A stretch of 64,000 bases of DNA from Phytoseiulus persimilis (lineage: Eukaryota > Arthropoda > Arachnida > Mesostigmata > Phytoseiidae), in NCBI GenBank assembly GCA_037576195.1, contig CM075103.1, forward strand, positions 19,158,001 to 19,222,000. The letters are read 5' to 3'. Shown here piece after piece: positions 21,546 to 35,200 of the stretch (positions are counted from its first letter, which is position 1; each line of letters starts with the position of its first letter). The notes beneath the pieces were generated by a model. That model was not told the origin of the DNA, searched no databases, and saw nothing but the letters and a program-made list of their open reading frames with translations. The position numbers and the translations under genes were made by a program.

Positions 21546-23170
21546 CAGGGTCTGGATACAACATGGCCAACGAGGGAATGATGCGACGATTTGACGCACA
21601 GTCCCCAACCTATTATGAATCAATGCGCCTGAGGACGGTGATATACACGATTATTATCTCTCCAACGGAAATGCCTGAACGCCGTGTTTCGGTTGATATG
21701 GGACTCGTATACTCAGCGAACAAGGTCGGACTGTCAGCGATATTCAGGGGAATCGCGATGTGTTCTCTCAAGACAAAATACCGTGGCGGTCGATTCAATC
21801 GCGAGCCGATTTCAGCGCTGGATTGATCCGACCACAACTAGTTCATGAGGGCTGCAATGAGTGTGAAGTATGATACGGAGGAAGAGAATGTCCGTTACCT
21901 CCCGTTATATCTATTTTTCGGGCTGGAATGTATCCGCCGATTGCCCGACAAACCGAAATTCTCATGGAACTTTGCTGAAATGCTCACTCGCCTTCGATCA
22001 AGAAGCTCTTTCGTTCGTTGGGGACACGTCGAAGTAGCCGCTCACGTTGCTAACATGAAAAGCCATTGAAAGTTCACGGCTTTTCAGATATGCGGTTTGC
22101 CGCAATACACAAGTCGAGATCGCTCTCTCTCTTCCTTGGAAAACATTCCCACATATGGACGACATGGACTCTAGAAACTCGAAAGGAAGAAAACCCTCTC
22201 TATTCAGTTCGAATGAGACTTTCTCTCCGAATCCAAACAGTCCGACGTATTATTCACTCGTCGGGCTCCAGGAGTGAGCGTCGTCCGCACAGGGAATTTC
22301 TGCTACTGGCAGTTCTCGGACGAAGTTTATCAGAGTCAGTTTGGGAGAACGTTTTGTCCGATTGGCAGCGAGCTAAATTTGCAGCATCCATGGTCTATCC
22401 GAGAGCTCACAAACCCCTGCCTGAGAACGAAGGACTTACCATTTCGTACATACAGGAGTATCAAATTGGGTCGGAAAGTTTTTTCGTCATTTTCCTTTTG
22501 ACTCTTATTCAGAGCTCAATGAGCGGATTTCGTATTTTTTCGCCCCGGAAAATAGCTCATTCATTCGACCACGATTTGGAGTCGATTGCCTCTATCGATT
22601 TCTCAGGAACCAGTTGTCGAAAAGTTACAGAATTCTCTTCGGTCAAGTTTCACGGGTTCCGCGGCACCTGCTATTGTGTCGACATTTTCAAGTTATGGCT
22701 CGCGGGTCCTTCCCAGTTGAGAGAGCGATGCTGATAACACCAGGCACTTTCTGTCAGATGACAAAGAGGGAAATCAAAGGGGGGAAAATCAAAGGAGCAA
22801 TTGGGTGACGTAGCCGAGTAAAATACCTACTTTTTTCGAAAAAATCCGCACACTGAGGCCTGAATGACAGTCAAAAGAGGAATCGCAGAGAAAAATTCCG
22901 ATTTAATCCTATCACCATGTACAGTTGGGAGGTGCTTGCTGTGGAGTTTTGAGAAAATATGTGATCCGGTCGATTATTTCAGTCGTGAATCTGTCAAACT
23001 CGTGAAAATCGCTCCCTGAGCTCCTCCTGTTAAGGTGAAACGTCGAAAACAATGCGCTGCCATTCTCCCCGCCCATGAGTACATGCAATGAGGAATCCGT
23101 TCTTCGCGGAACTTCGTCTTCGGTGTGTGACCGGAGCTTGGGGTCTTTTTCATAGCTCGGGACCCTTACA

Positions 23171-23292
23171 ACGAAGCCGCTCCGCTCTTATCAGGCTCCA
23201 TTAGCTCCATTGCAGGCCTTTTTTGCTCTCGCAAGAATGGTCCCCTGGCCGCTGGTGGCGAGCGAGAGGACCGAGCTTTACGCGAGAAAATC
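23171..23292 (+). mobile_element. R1-like LINE fragment (reverse transcriptase C-terminal part)
   Basis: The frame reads TKPLRSYQAPLAPLQAFFAL then ARMVPWPLVASERTELYARK. This aligns with RAYRTVSTAALLVLARAVPW of the larger R1-like fragment at 46232-47100. The shared core is ALARxVPWPLxAxER. Only about 40 codons are recognisable and the flanks have decayed. It is a dead remnant. Confidence 0.55.
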
Positions 23293-26200
23293 CGATTCCT
23301 TGTTTCCAACACGTTCAACTCTACTCAGTTGGTGGGAAGTACGGAATCCGAGCGTATACATTAGCATGCAGGGACCTACTTTCGGACAAACCGCTCCCCA
23401 TCAGCACCGTGACAGCCGGGTAATTCTTCAACCCTTTGCTGGATAATACAAACCGAAGATGAACGGAAGCGCCGATGAAGACGAAGGCAGAACGAGAGAG
23501 GAGATAGAAGCTGACATGCTTCGAGAACGGTAGCACACATGGGACACGACCGATGAAGGCAGTTGGACCTAGTCTTGCATCGCGAGTATCGAGGGCTGCT
23601 ACGGAAAAGACTTCGGCGACCGATACTATCACACAACACAGATGTTGACGAATCATGGGAACTTACAGAAATATTTGCACGGCACAGGGAGAGCTAACTA
23701 GTCGGTTCACACCCTCTGTGACGACGCTAATCACGCGATCCTCAGGTATCGAGCAGAAGACATCCCAGACCTGGTCAGACAGATGATGAGTACAGAAGAA
23801 GCAGGAAGAGAATCCCACGCAGAGTAGAATGCATCATGAAGAGAGAATAATGCCCCCAAAGACATCCGGCCCAGACGACGAATGTTACAACGGCGACAAA
23901 CTGAAGCAATAACGAGGGTGGCCACACCTTGTCCCCTTGGATCTTGACGATGAGCTGAGCAAGATTCTGTAGCACAGAATCTTCTGTAGTCTGTAGTCAG
24001 TAGATCTGTAGTCTTCCGAGTTCCCAGCAGCAGAGCAACAGAGGGAGTGGGGTTTTCAGGGTCTTGTGTATAGTTTTCCGTCTCCCATATCTGGGCAAAC
24101 GACACCTCCTCGATCTCGTTGAACCCATCGAAGAATTTTCCCCCTCCCGTCTCCGCGAAAAAAAAAGGCTCCATTACCAACCGCGCTCCTCAGCGGGTAA
24201 CGACAAACGCTTGGGGCAATGCCGAACCGGGAGCTCTTGGAGCTCAGACCTGTGATGGAGTTTTCGAGGATGTTCTCGCAAATCGACGATCAGAGAGTCC
24301 ACTCGTGGAAACGATATTAGTATCTCTACGGACGAATCGATATGTCATTTTCGGGGAGAGAAGTTCCAGTCCTTCGGCAGCTTTCCGGCAAGAACGCTTC
24401 CATCGGTGGCCGTCTGCGAACAGAACTTCGAACCTCAGTATTTCCTGAGCAGCGGTTGAAGCTGGTTGCGGCATCTTAGCTCGCCGATCCGAGCTGAAAC
24501 GCCAGGGGGCAGAGAGCTTTGGAGATAAGGAGCGAACAAACTCAGTCATGACGAACGATTCCTTTGTGACTTCACTCGGCCAGCAAGGCAGCCAAACGTG
24601 TAGTGGGTTGACTGCGCGGCGGAGAGAAGTTCTTATTCCTGCTTCCGAACGAGCACGTTCAGCCATCCGTGAAAACTTCGGCGAGGGAAACAGAGACCTA
24701 ATAGGTTCTCCACGGCTTCGAAAACATGTTTCCGACAAGGATTCCGCCTCGGGGTCTCGGTACTGTCGGATCCAGGATGGGTTGTGAGGCAAAGCGCCTG
24801 ATGAAGCGCGGAACATGAAATACAAACTCCAAACGGGTATCACGGAGCATTTGGAGCATTTTTACGTATTTAAGGGGTATGCCCGAAACTCATTGCTCTG
24901 GTTATAACACTGACAGAGCTTCCAGCTTACTGGATTCATTTATCTGCTATGGCGAGTGTTTGTGAACGCTTGTCGCTTTCATCGCGAGCTTGAGGCTCGA
25001 TGTGAAGGAGGAGGTCAGGCGACTTTTCTGGTACGCTGGGGTTCAGAAACGACAAAACTTCCAGTAGGCAAACTCTCACTCCGTTTGATGAGACTAGCCA
25101 AGCTGCCTGATCAGTGGATCGATCAAGAGGCCGACCGGCTGGCAGATACTTGATCAGGAGTCATCGACTCGGAGACGGCTTGAGAACTCAGGACGCGCCC
25201 GGCATCGCAAATTAGGTTGCGATGACTGAGGGAAGATATAACTTGATTTCCAAGAGTAGCTGGGTTTTGGAAACCACCTGCTGTTCCGGAGTCTGCGGGT
25301 TTCTGCAGTTGAACACCTCTCAAGAGACGAATAAGTTCTTCAGTAACCCTCGTTCCAGTGTCGATGATTTCTCCCACGGAGGAGAGTATACATCGCGGGT
25401 GGGCTTCGATTGAGTCGCTTGAAGGACTGATGGGCAGAAGCCGTCGTCTTCCGAGACCCCTTGTGAAGTATGCCAGGTCTCCCAGTTCCTCTGGCGCTCC
25501 TTGGACGCAAACGTCCGAGTCGGTTTCCGAGAAAACCCAATCCCAGGTAATGCCCTCAACGGGTCAAAAACTTTTCGAGAGCCCCTCATAAATATTGGTG
25601 ACTCGCCTACAGAATAAAAGCTCCTCAGCTCGTCGAGCAAATCCGTGACCCCGCCCCGGGATGAGTTCCACATCAGAATTCGGCCCGCGGAGCCACATGC
25701 AGAAAAGCCCTCCCGAGAGCCTCCGTGCGAAATTTCACGTATATCTACTCGTCCTACATCTCGTCCTCACATTAGTCCTGCGCGACTCTTTGATTTTCGC
25801 AGCCGTGATTTAGAGGCACGACGGCCTTGCTTGGAGCCTCCTGGAATGCTTCGTGAACGAAGTCGAGGCGTTATTCTCAGCTTCACGGTGTGCAAGACCG
25901 CGCTGTAAACTCACTCGCGGAATCGAGTCGTTCGCTCTGGCAATTCTGATCTCTCAGAATAAGAGTATTCACTATCGACTTCCTGATGCAACGGGCGTGA
26001 GTTCAATACTTGGAAAACTGGGATCACGATCAATCATTTTCATCACGAGCTCGGCCTGAACTGTCTGCACGCCGAGTGCAGCTCGGAATACTTGGCCATG
26101 AAACACCTGTTCCGGAACAGACCGCAGGCAACCGCAGAGAGACTTCAAGAGGACCGCATTAACATCTATTCCGAGTCCGTGCGAATCGATATCCTGTTAC

Positions 26201-29200
26201 GCCGACGCTATCGTCGCTGACTCGAGCCACGGGTAGGCATTTTGGGTCTCGTGGTGTTCATCCGAGGGGGTCAATGCCTCATCGAGTACCGATATTCATG
26301 CTCAACAGTCGGAAACCGATCCGGCTCGTCATCGTCCTCCGCGCCGCTCATGATCTCCGCATGAGCACGACAGATGTGTTGAGCGTGCTGTTCCCTTCGA
26401 TTGAATTTTCCGCTGCTGCGTTTCGCAACAAGGTAGCGGATCTGAACAATTCCGAGAAGCATTCCTCGAAGTTGTTGTCAGCGGGTACCGCTGCATAATA
26501 TTGGCACTCTTCAGGAGTGATTTCAATGGGATCGAGAGCGTTCAATATCTTCGACAAACCGGGCATAACAGCCATTTACAGACTCTGCAGTTCAGATCTG
26601 AGCCAGGCCCAGCCAAATAGCCCCCCCTCTCTGAAAATTCACAAAACTTCATCAGAAAACTCCGAATTCTGGGCTGATGAATCAGCGAGAGCCACGGCCC
26701 TCCGTTGCCCCAATGTTTCCTCTGAATGGTCATGAACCAAGAAACTCGAAGAACCACATCTTGAAGACGGCTCGAGCGTCGATGTTGATCTCCAGTTTTA
26801 TTCGCGGGGGTTTCTACGAAAAAATCGGGATCAGGTGTAGCAGCTGAACTAATGGTTCCGAAGCCTCACACTCCACATGGATCTCCGCTGAGAGGCAGCG
26901 GCAGAGCGAGTGATTTGGACTGCTCGACAGCGTTGCAAAGAAAAACTGTGCGTCTTTTCGATTTCGTTGCGGCTAGCTTCCGGTATAACACACGAGCCTT
27001 CGTTTGTAGAGCACGAGCCTACGTTAAGAGATGCAACCGACCGGACGAATCGCAGAGCCGGAAAAAAATCACCTCTCAGAATTATAAGTTTCGAGCGGCC
27101 TTTTACGCGAGTGACCTGGGGTCGGCACCTCGAAGCGGTAAATCCGAGGTGTCTGAAACAGAATGGCGGCTAGCTTGGACTCTTTCCAATCGACATTGTT
27201 TGCGCAACGGAACGCGGTGCTTGGGAACCCGGCGTTGTTCCAGCTGATCATTTCTCCCAACTGGGTTCCGGCCGGATCGCCCGGGAGGTTGATTGCCGGA
27301 GTCTCCTCCAAGCGCACTCCGTTGAGAATCGGCGATGAACTGCACCGTATTGTAATGCCGCGGAAATCGAGGTTCTAGTCGAGGAATCCTACGGCAAGAA
27401 TGCCGGAACTTCATTTTCTCATTGATTCGCTCTTCCGCGAACCTCCGATGATAATCAATTCTCAGGACCCTGGGCTAATGAGGCGAGCGTCATGGACTGT
27501 GTCAAATCTGACTGACACTATCTCACATTCGAGTTGACATAGTGCGCAGGAGCTTTCCGTTTGCCAAGGATTTCACCCATGTCCCCGACAAGAATACCAT
27601 GAAGCTGATTTTGGGCATCGAGCCCCGGACTTGACCTCTGCGAAACGCTGGTCACGTCTCCCGAAAAACGCGGCTACGGACCTCAACTCCCTCCCGGATC
27701 GCACGAATAAAGCTGAATGCTTATGAACCGACTCCCAGATGCAACATTGTGAACGCTCGTGTAATCGTCTCACTTCAATCTTGCTGTTCTCGCTGTGATC
27801 ATCATCACGGACTCTGCCCCTCGTGTTCAGGAACGATCTAGAACTCGTTTCCCGTGGAACGGAGGTAGGAAATCCATAAGTTCGTTAACCGTCCTTGCAG
27901 AGAGCTCGTAGGTGACAGATGATGAGCCCCCTAGGACCATGTTGAGAAATTCCGCAATATCTGGGCACAAGAAACCGTGCTTCGTTTTTGGTTTTCGTCA
28001 TTCATCCCTGAAAATGGAGGACTGGGTTAAGATCACCCAGTACCAGTGATCGGTACCGGTGGTGCACGTATCCTGCAGTTCTCCGCGGGTCGCGAAACCC
28101 GGATTTTCACTACAACTCCAAACACGCATTTCCGCGGATTCGGTTAGCATCGAATCCGGTGACGAAAATTCGATCCGAAGCTGAATTTCACATACATCGG
28201 ATCCGGGGGTTCTTAGAGGTTCAGCATTCATAAACAGCGATGGAGATTGGTCTCTCTGATGCCTCCGAGCTCTTGGCACGAACGGGTGGCAAGTTTATAA
28301 GTCAACGGAAAACGGAAATTCAAACTGTAGTCGAAATTTATCGAGGTTCATTTTCTAACTGAGCAGATGGGTCTCATATTTCCAAGCAGTGAGCATCTAC
28401 GAAATCCACGAATTTCTGTTCTCCGTTCCCCGCTAGAAGGGAACGGGGAAACTACAATACATATATTCGATATTGTGATATTGCTCCTCTACGAGCTAAT
28501 CTTTAGGCGACACCGATAAAAAGGGGGGACTGGAAACTCTTGGGAAGGACATACATCGACCCTGTGATTCTCCGCTTCCCGTTCTCCGTCGAACTAAGGT
28601 GAACGGTAAGTCGATTTCAGAAATCAGGAGTCTCGCAGGCATTTTCCGTTACAGAATCCTGCTTCTCCAAGGAGCAAACCTCGTCTCCAGCAGAAGCTCG
28701 CAACCAGCCATGATTGGCTGTGGACGATTGTGCTGAGAGAGAGAGAGTCGTTCAATATTATCGATGAATAGCTTCACAGACGCTGACGGTAAGAATCTGG
28801 GAATTCAATCTCTCGGAACTGTGAGCATCCAGACTGAGAAGAGCCCTACGTTGAAGTTCCCGAGTCCCTACGATTCCCCAGAGTTCGGAATACGAATCGA
28901 CGTACTTCCTCCAGAACAGGAGCCTGGAGTGCTATGGAGCTGTGTATGTCAACGGTGGGTATGTCATGGAACGTTATGGATGCTGGATGTTCACGTGTAA
29001 TTTTCGCGGACCAAACCGTCGAATTCGCAAGCTTCCTTCATATTCCATTTGAAAAAGGCAGAAACGAAAACATAAGGGCTGATGCAACCGGTGACGCTCC
29101 CAGGAATAGCACAATAATTTCGACCACGGAAGCCAAAATCCCTCCCACACTAATAATACACAGATGGCTGTATTCGATCTGTCCGTTTCAAAGACTTCCT

Positions 29201-30437
29201 GGTGGTTCTCCCCTGGTTGGGTTCTTCGGGTCCTCCTTCTGGATCGCCTCGAGAGTTCTGGGAGGGGTGGGGCTAAAACCTGTTCAGCCCCTGGGCACGC
29301 CACTGCGTCCAAGGGCCCCTGGATTCGTGAGACGTGCAGGGTTCCTCGGTGGCGATGCACGCACTCAGCGTCGTTGTGTTGTCATTCCTCGCATGGTGAA
29401 CGAGGTCGCGCAAGCACGGATTTTTCGCCATCCCGAGCCGTTCACTAGGGCACGAGGCTCCGATGTTGATATGCGTTAGAGAGTGTTTCGGAAAAGCGCC
29501 TTCATTCATTCGTGGGTTCTCTCGATCGAGTGCTGGCTGCGGTAAGATCCTCCACGTTATTTCGGTGGGCCTTGCGGGTTTCTCTTTTTCTTACGCGGAG
29601 ATTCCTTACATCAACTCATCCGCGCTGATGAGTTCCGGGTGACGAAACGGATTCTCTCCATCCGGGACCAGAAGACAGCTTCCCTACGACTCGAGATGTT
29701 CCGAGAAGGGAGGGCTCTGCGCGGCTCGAGGATTGTATGGAATCTCACGGCGGGATCGTCCAGGTTCTAGAGGCACACAGATATGTCGGCGGGGCGACTG
29801 TTCACAGTCATCAAGCACTTGAGCGTGCAGTTCTGCTTCGATTATATCAAGTTATTCGCATGAAAGGCGGTTTCATTCGATGGTCGATGATCGGGGGGTT
29901 AATAATCGAGATTGTACCGCGCATGGATAACATTGTTGATCCTGAAAATAACGGGAACTATCCGGAGAGTAAGCCTTTCGCTTTGCGGCCGCTCGTTTCG
30001 GAGAATGCAGGGGCGGTTCGCCCGGGACAGCCCTCTCCAAGGAGCAACCTGAGACGCGCGGAGCTGTTTCGCTCTTACGTACGGAAGAATATCAGGGGAG
30101 GCGACACGCTTCAATGACTCGGGGTCCCGCCGTGGGCAGCACTTCGCCTAAGCACGTCAGTCTCGCAGGTACTTGGAAGCCACGTCGCTAGAGAATTTTC
30201 GATCAGAGAGCTGACAGACTGGCAGAAGGATCCCGAATATCTTATCATACACTAGCCGGCCTTCGGCCGACTACGCTGGCTGACCCGTCCCTTGCTTCGG
30301 GAGTCTACTGCTGACAGACACACATTGTCTCACATGTAGTGTCATCGGGACACTTTCGGGAGTGTCCACCGATCCTCGATAGGATTCTGACCTGGGATCG
30401 AGGCACTTTTCTCTCTTTTCACTGGGCCAGCATCATG

Positions 30438-30640
30438 GTTTTGAGGAGTATGGTCAGATTGGGCTCGAGATCACCCCTCCAGACTTGGAGAGTAATGCTC
30501 AGATTGGTCTCGGAATCACCCCTTCAGAGTTGGAGAGTAATGGCCAGATTGGTCTCGGAATCACCCCTCCAGAGTTGGAAACTAATGGCCAGATTGGTCT
30601 CGGAATCACCCCTCCAGAGTTGGAAAGTAATGACCAGATA
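30438..30640 (+). repeat. 45-bp minisatellite, about 4.4 copies
   Basis: The CAGATT landmark recurs at 30455, 30500, 30545 and 30590, with a CAGATA variant at 30635, giving an exact 45-bp period. The unit includes TCGGAATCACCCCTCCAGAG. Because 45 is a multiple of three, one frame shows a 15-residue repeat, but nothing else suggests it is translated. A two-copy inverted version lies at 38442-38526. Confidence 0.85.
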
Positions 30641-30928
30641 TTTTTATGATAGATTTTCATGATAGATGTATAGGAGAGGGGGTAGGGAAGGATATCCGAT
30701 GACGATGGGATGAGGCCTAAGAGTCTGGCTGGCGTCATAACGGGGCGGTGCACCTTATCGTCAGAATTTGGATGCGGGTGATAGTATGTAGGGGGTCAAA
30801 TTTGGGGTGAATCGCGAGGGGGGGAGGGGGGAAGGGGTGAGTGGCCTATGTCCTTCCCGGTGAGCCGCCCTACATTATGCAGTTTGTTCCAAGTCGATCT
30901 GATCAATACCGGAGCAGCCTATTGAGGA

Positions 30929-30980
30929 CAAACAAACAAACAAACAGACAAACAAACAAACAAACGAACAAACAAACAGA
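30929..30980 (+). repeat. (CAAA)n microsatellite
   Basis: About 13 units of ACAA/CAAA occur with a few substitutions (CAGA, CGAA). Such tails often mark the 3' end of RTE- or CR1-type LINEs, but no LINE coding sequence was recognised directly upstream. Confidence 0.8.
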
Positions 30981-32122
30981 CCCTGGATTTCTATTCATAT
31001 AGATGAGTCGCTGATCGGCCGGTGAATTCATTCCAGGAGAACGATCCAGCTCTCCGACGTTGACTTTTGACTCTCATTTCGACTATCGAGCTTTTCGACA
31101 GATCGATTAGGAGCTATAATATCTAGCTCAATAAGCCGCTCGTCAACTTACTGGCCCCGAACAATACTCCATTTTTCTTGATGGAGATCAGATGTTGTTT
31201 GTTCGCATGTAGGACCGGTATACGAATCTGAACGATAAGGCGAACCGGCCCGATATTATACCCGCTGCAGTCCTTGTACTCTACTGAAGGTCGTAGGCCA
31301 TCCGCGAATTTGATGGAACAGCTGGGGTTCCCAGCATACCGCCTCGGCGATTTCCTCGCAACGTGTGACTAGCAATGGTCGGAAGTTGAAACACTTTTGA
31401 TCATTTGGATCAGCTGTGGACCACTGGACCGAAGCTCCACATGCGCGTGGCGTTGAGCATGCGCCAACTGATCTCGAGCCTAATGAGCACGATGCGTTCC
31501 GCGATTTCATTCGGGCTCCAGCCTGGGATGGAATCTAATGAATCGTCGGAAAAACAACACATTTCTTATTTTGACATGGATCGAGGCTGACTGGAAGCCC
31601 CAAACCATCATCGATTAATCGAGCTTCCTGTTCGACATCCTCCCTCACTTAGACGAAGTTCGGAGCACGGTGTGTTCTTGTCCGGGCGAAGGATACAGAG
31701 AACCAACCCGATTATACGGGATGGTCAAATTAGGTCGGGAATTCTTCTTGCCAATTTTCTCTGGGCTGTTATTCAAAGCCCAGGTCGGATGTCGTATTTT
31801 TTTCGCGAAACATAGCTCATCTATATGACCACCTTTTGGATCTGACCGACTGTATTCATCGTTCTCCGTCTCATCTCATTCCCAAGTTTACGAAAATTAG
31901 CGAACTCCTATTGCCCCCGAATTCAGAGGGCTCGCCAATTTTCCGCAGGCGGCACTACTGAGCTCACACAAGGTGATGTGGACACCCGTCCATCAAACAA
32001 AAAGTGCCAAGGCTCACCGGCATTCCGTCCTCAACTGGGGAGAACCAACGATACATACGAGGACCTTCAGCATGCGATTTGTGACCAGAAACCAGAAGTA
32101 CCAGAGCTCTTTCCGGTCAAGT

Positions 32123-32252
32123 TTCAGCAAGTCCATGACCCTGCATCTTCTTCAAAAGAATAACCCCAACGCCAATAGGCCACTCAGGCGGGGAATCCCC
32201 ATCGTCTCCAACGCTAGGGACCTCGGGGTGATTCTCACCTCAGATCTCGGCC
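32123..32252 (+). mobile_element. CR1/Jockey-like LINE reverse transcriptase fragment
   Basis: The frame SKSMTLHLLQKNNPNANR followed by GIPIVSNARDLGVILTSDL matches the region of CR1- and Jockey-type reverse transcriptases. There, a KCxxLHxGKxNP-like motif precedes the xxDLGVxxxxxL motif of the thumb region. About 43 codons are recognisable. The same frame stays open to about 32395 without recognisable motifs. The fragment sits inside duplication unit 2 and has no match at the corresponding place in unit 1. Confidence 0.6.
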
Positions 32253-35200
32253 CGGAGACACGCCGAACGGAAGCAAGCTGGTCGGAACAAGCAATGCGAG
32301 ACGGGGTGAACCACAGCACGAACGCCTCAAACCTCTGCCCGCGAACACGGGTCCCGCTACGACCGCGAGCCTGCGCCTTATATAACCACTCTTGAGCCCG
32401 CTCTCCTCGCTCTCCTACGACGAGGAGGCTCTCACGAGGGCCTTCGCGCGAAGTTTCGCATCTATCTACAAGTGTGACATCTCGTCCCAACATCAATCCT
32501 GTACGACTCTCTGATTTTCGCGGCCGTGGTTGAGAGGCACGAAGGCCTTGCTGGGAGCCCCCTAGAACGCTTCGTCAACCAAGTTGGGGTACTCCTCGGG
32601 GTTCCCTCACTTCGGAGACTAATCAGAGAATCGACAAGTTCGCTCGGGCAATCCTTATCTCCCATGATGGCAGTGTTCACTATGGACCTTTTGATGCACT
32701 GAGCGTGAATTGAATACTTAGAAAACTGGCGCCACGCCCAATCATTCTCATCACGATATCTGCCCGAACTTTGAGCACGCCGGCTGCTGCTCATAGCACT
32801 TGGCCATGAAACCCCCGTTGCAGAACAGGCCACAGGTCTGAAAGATCCTGAGAAGCAGACATCGAAGCTGTTGTCAGCGAGTGGTGCAGCACAAGATTGG
32901 CAATCCTCGTGAATGATGCCGATAGAATCGAAACGCTTCAATATCTTCGACAATCCGGACGAAGCAGCCATTTGCGGACTCTGCGGATCAAATCTGAGCC
33001 GCGGAACATTTAGTCTGATGGCAACTGCGAGTCGAAGGGTTCGTGCGAAGAAGTCTCTCTTCCTCAAGATCCATGAAACTTCATTGAAATCTTCCGAATT
33101 CTGAAAGGATGAATCAGCGAGGGTTTCGGCCCTCCGCTGTCCCGGCGTTTCGTCTAGATCGTTATGAACCGAGAAACCCGAGGAGCAATATCTCGACGAC
33201 AGCTTGAGTGCCGATGTTGATCTTCAGTTTTTTGGGAAGCTCTTTGCGCGGGCTTCCTATGAAGAAATTGGGATCAAACTCAGCAGCTGAATCAGTGGAT
33301 CTGTAGCCTTACGCTTCATATCGATCTCATTTGCGATCGGCCTCAGGGAAGCGAGCCACTCACGGGCAGTGGCAGAGCGAGTGACAAGTCTCGTTTACTC
33401 AGAGATTTTGAGAATCTTGAACGTAGAAAAAGTTTCAGGACATTCTTTGGGGAATCATGACTTCAGAAGAATTCAAATATCCTTGGAGCGAGTGATCTGG
33501 ATAGGGCTCGTGAGGGAGAGGTCAAGGACCAAAAACAAACAGAGATAATGCACATAATCGTGCGAGGCCTCGAGCTTCGTTCTCCAGACAGCATGCATTC
33601 GGATGTTATTCTTTCAGGTTCGGGATGGATCGGAAATCAACAAAAATGTCAGACGAAAATAGTCAGACATGACTTGGTGTCGGCCTTTCCGGAAAGTTTT
33701 GCTCGCGATCGGACGATGTTGGTTTCTCTAGAGCGATGGTTGATGAGAGCTGTCATGGCTTCGCCCGTTGGATGCAGCGCAGTCTAATCACCGAACTCAG
33801 CCTCCATGTTGATGAGATTCGGATACATCGAGGCCGCTTTCCGCTCAATAAGGCTTTGAACGAAGCCGCGATTGTTTCGGAACATCGTAGAGTCTCCTTC
33901 ATTCAAATTCTCGCCTGAACGGATTCTCAATATTGTCGGTCTGGCATGGAAGGACATACCGGAACGCTCCTAAGTTGTCCGCGCCGAGAAATCCACGCCT
34001 GGCCGCAAGAGCGATAAGGACCGCCCGATCCTACTACTCATGTTCTATCGATCGCAGAAGCCTGGAGCTAACAAAAGAATACCGAAAGAAGGTCTTTTGG
34101 TGCTCTGGCCTCACATGTATGGGATTCCTTTATCTGATTAGTCTTCTACGTATACGATGAGTCTCTGATCTTCAAAGTCCCCCATCTGATAAGTCCGTTA
34201 TTTTTCAGGCCTTTATCCGATAAATGAGATAAGAACGATGACACTGAGATGATCGTGAATCGCGCGTTACGTAGCGCGGCAAACGAGTTTTTTTCGGGAC
34301 GGTGAGGATTCGGCGACTGCTCGAGTGCCACGTGGTTGATTCCCTTCTGATCTGACCACATTACAGGAGGTCGCTGGAGGCCGTCGCCCTCTTGCCCTCG
34401 GTCGTTGCCGCAGCTGATGACGGTTTCTTCAGAATCCTGCGTGGCAGTTTAGACAACCTTGCGCTCGGATGAAAATAATTCATGAACCGAATCTTGATCC
34501 GCGACATCCTCTAGGAGACATCCTTACCAAAATGGGATCCTCTCATCTCTCGTGCCGGAACTTGGCTGGAGCTCGGTTCTACGAGAACAGGCTGCGCCGC
34601 GGCTCACGTGTCGACCCTGAACCTCATCGAGGTCGGCACCGTCCAGATCGCCGGTGGGAACAGAAAAGAATCAGTGAATGATGTTATCTCGGATCGAACA
34701 CCCTGAAGGAGGAATCCGTGAGAGCTGACCCAATCGAGTCGAACGAGTTTATACGCTGGCGGCCGTTCGAGACGGATATGAGGTTTTGCTCCCACACGAC
34801 GTGGGCTCGCGATTGTAGCGCGGACAATGAGCACATATCACTTGATGACACGTAATCAGACGTCAGCTCGCCTTTCAGTGCTCTCATCCCAGCATTCACT
34901 TTGTTATCTTCGGACACTGATTTCAGAAGGAAAGAAAGCGTTTGGGTTTTCTGATTGGTGACCGTTGGCCGCCAAACTTTCTCTCCCCGCCCCCATCCTC
35001 CTTTTGTTGGCATTTGACCGACTTGTTCGTGAACACTGGCTCAAGATGTCTCGAGTCATACGGCATGTTACCGGTGTTCGCGCAGCCCAACTCATCGAAA
35101 TTAGGAGCGTTTGTGATTCAGTGTTGGATCGTCGATGTTCCAATTGTGCACCGAAAGCACGTGGAGATCTTCAGGAGATCGCTGAATGATGAATTGGCGG

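Larger units (their letters stand above)
22430..31530 (+). repeat. Old segmental duplication, unit 1
   Basis: This is collinear with 31700-39310. Matching blocks in order are 22440-22570 with 31715-31820, 25640-26130 with 32400-32830, 26440-26900 with 32850-33390, 28320-28790 with 35990-36450, 28860-29040 with 36470-36640, and 29390-29720 with parts of 36840-37950. 31330-31520 then matches 39130-39310. Identity by eye is moderate with many indels, so the event is old. No intact gene could be named inside. The stretch between blocks (about 27.0-28.0 kb) has diverged or holds insertions. Confidence 0.7.

Noticed and set aside
22066-22734. 222-codon open frame on the + strand
   Set aside because: It overlaps the block repeated at 31.7 kb. 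The other copy has stops and indels in this frame, and the sequence has no recognisable motif.
23775-23975. Hydrophobic minus-strand frame (LLLQFVAVVTFVVWAGCLWG)
   Set aside because: It suggests a membrane helix, but no splice sites, neighbours or family support it.
24244-24843. 199-codon open frame on the minus strand
   Set aside because: There is no motif, splice structure or matching copy, and one frame of this size in 64 kb is possible by chance.
30339-30662. Repeat protein of 15-residue units
   Set aside because: It is the translation of the 45-bp minisatellite. The period happens to be a multiple of three and nothing else suggests coding.
32462-33067. 201-codon open frame on the minus strand
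   Set aside because: Only the first 60 or so residues match the other duplication unit in protein terms. The rest runs through non-coding-like sequence, so it is not called as a gene.
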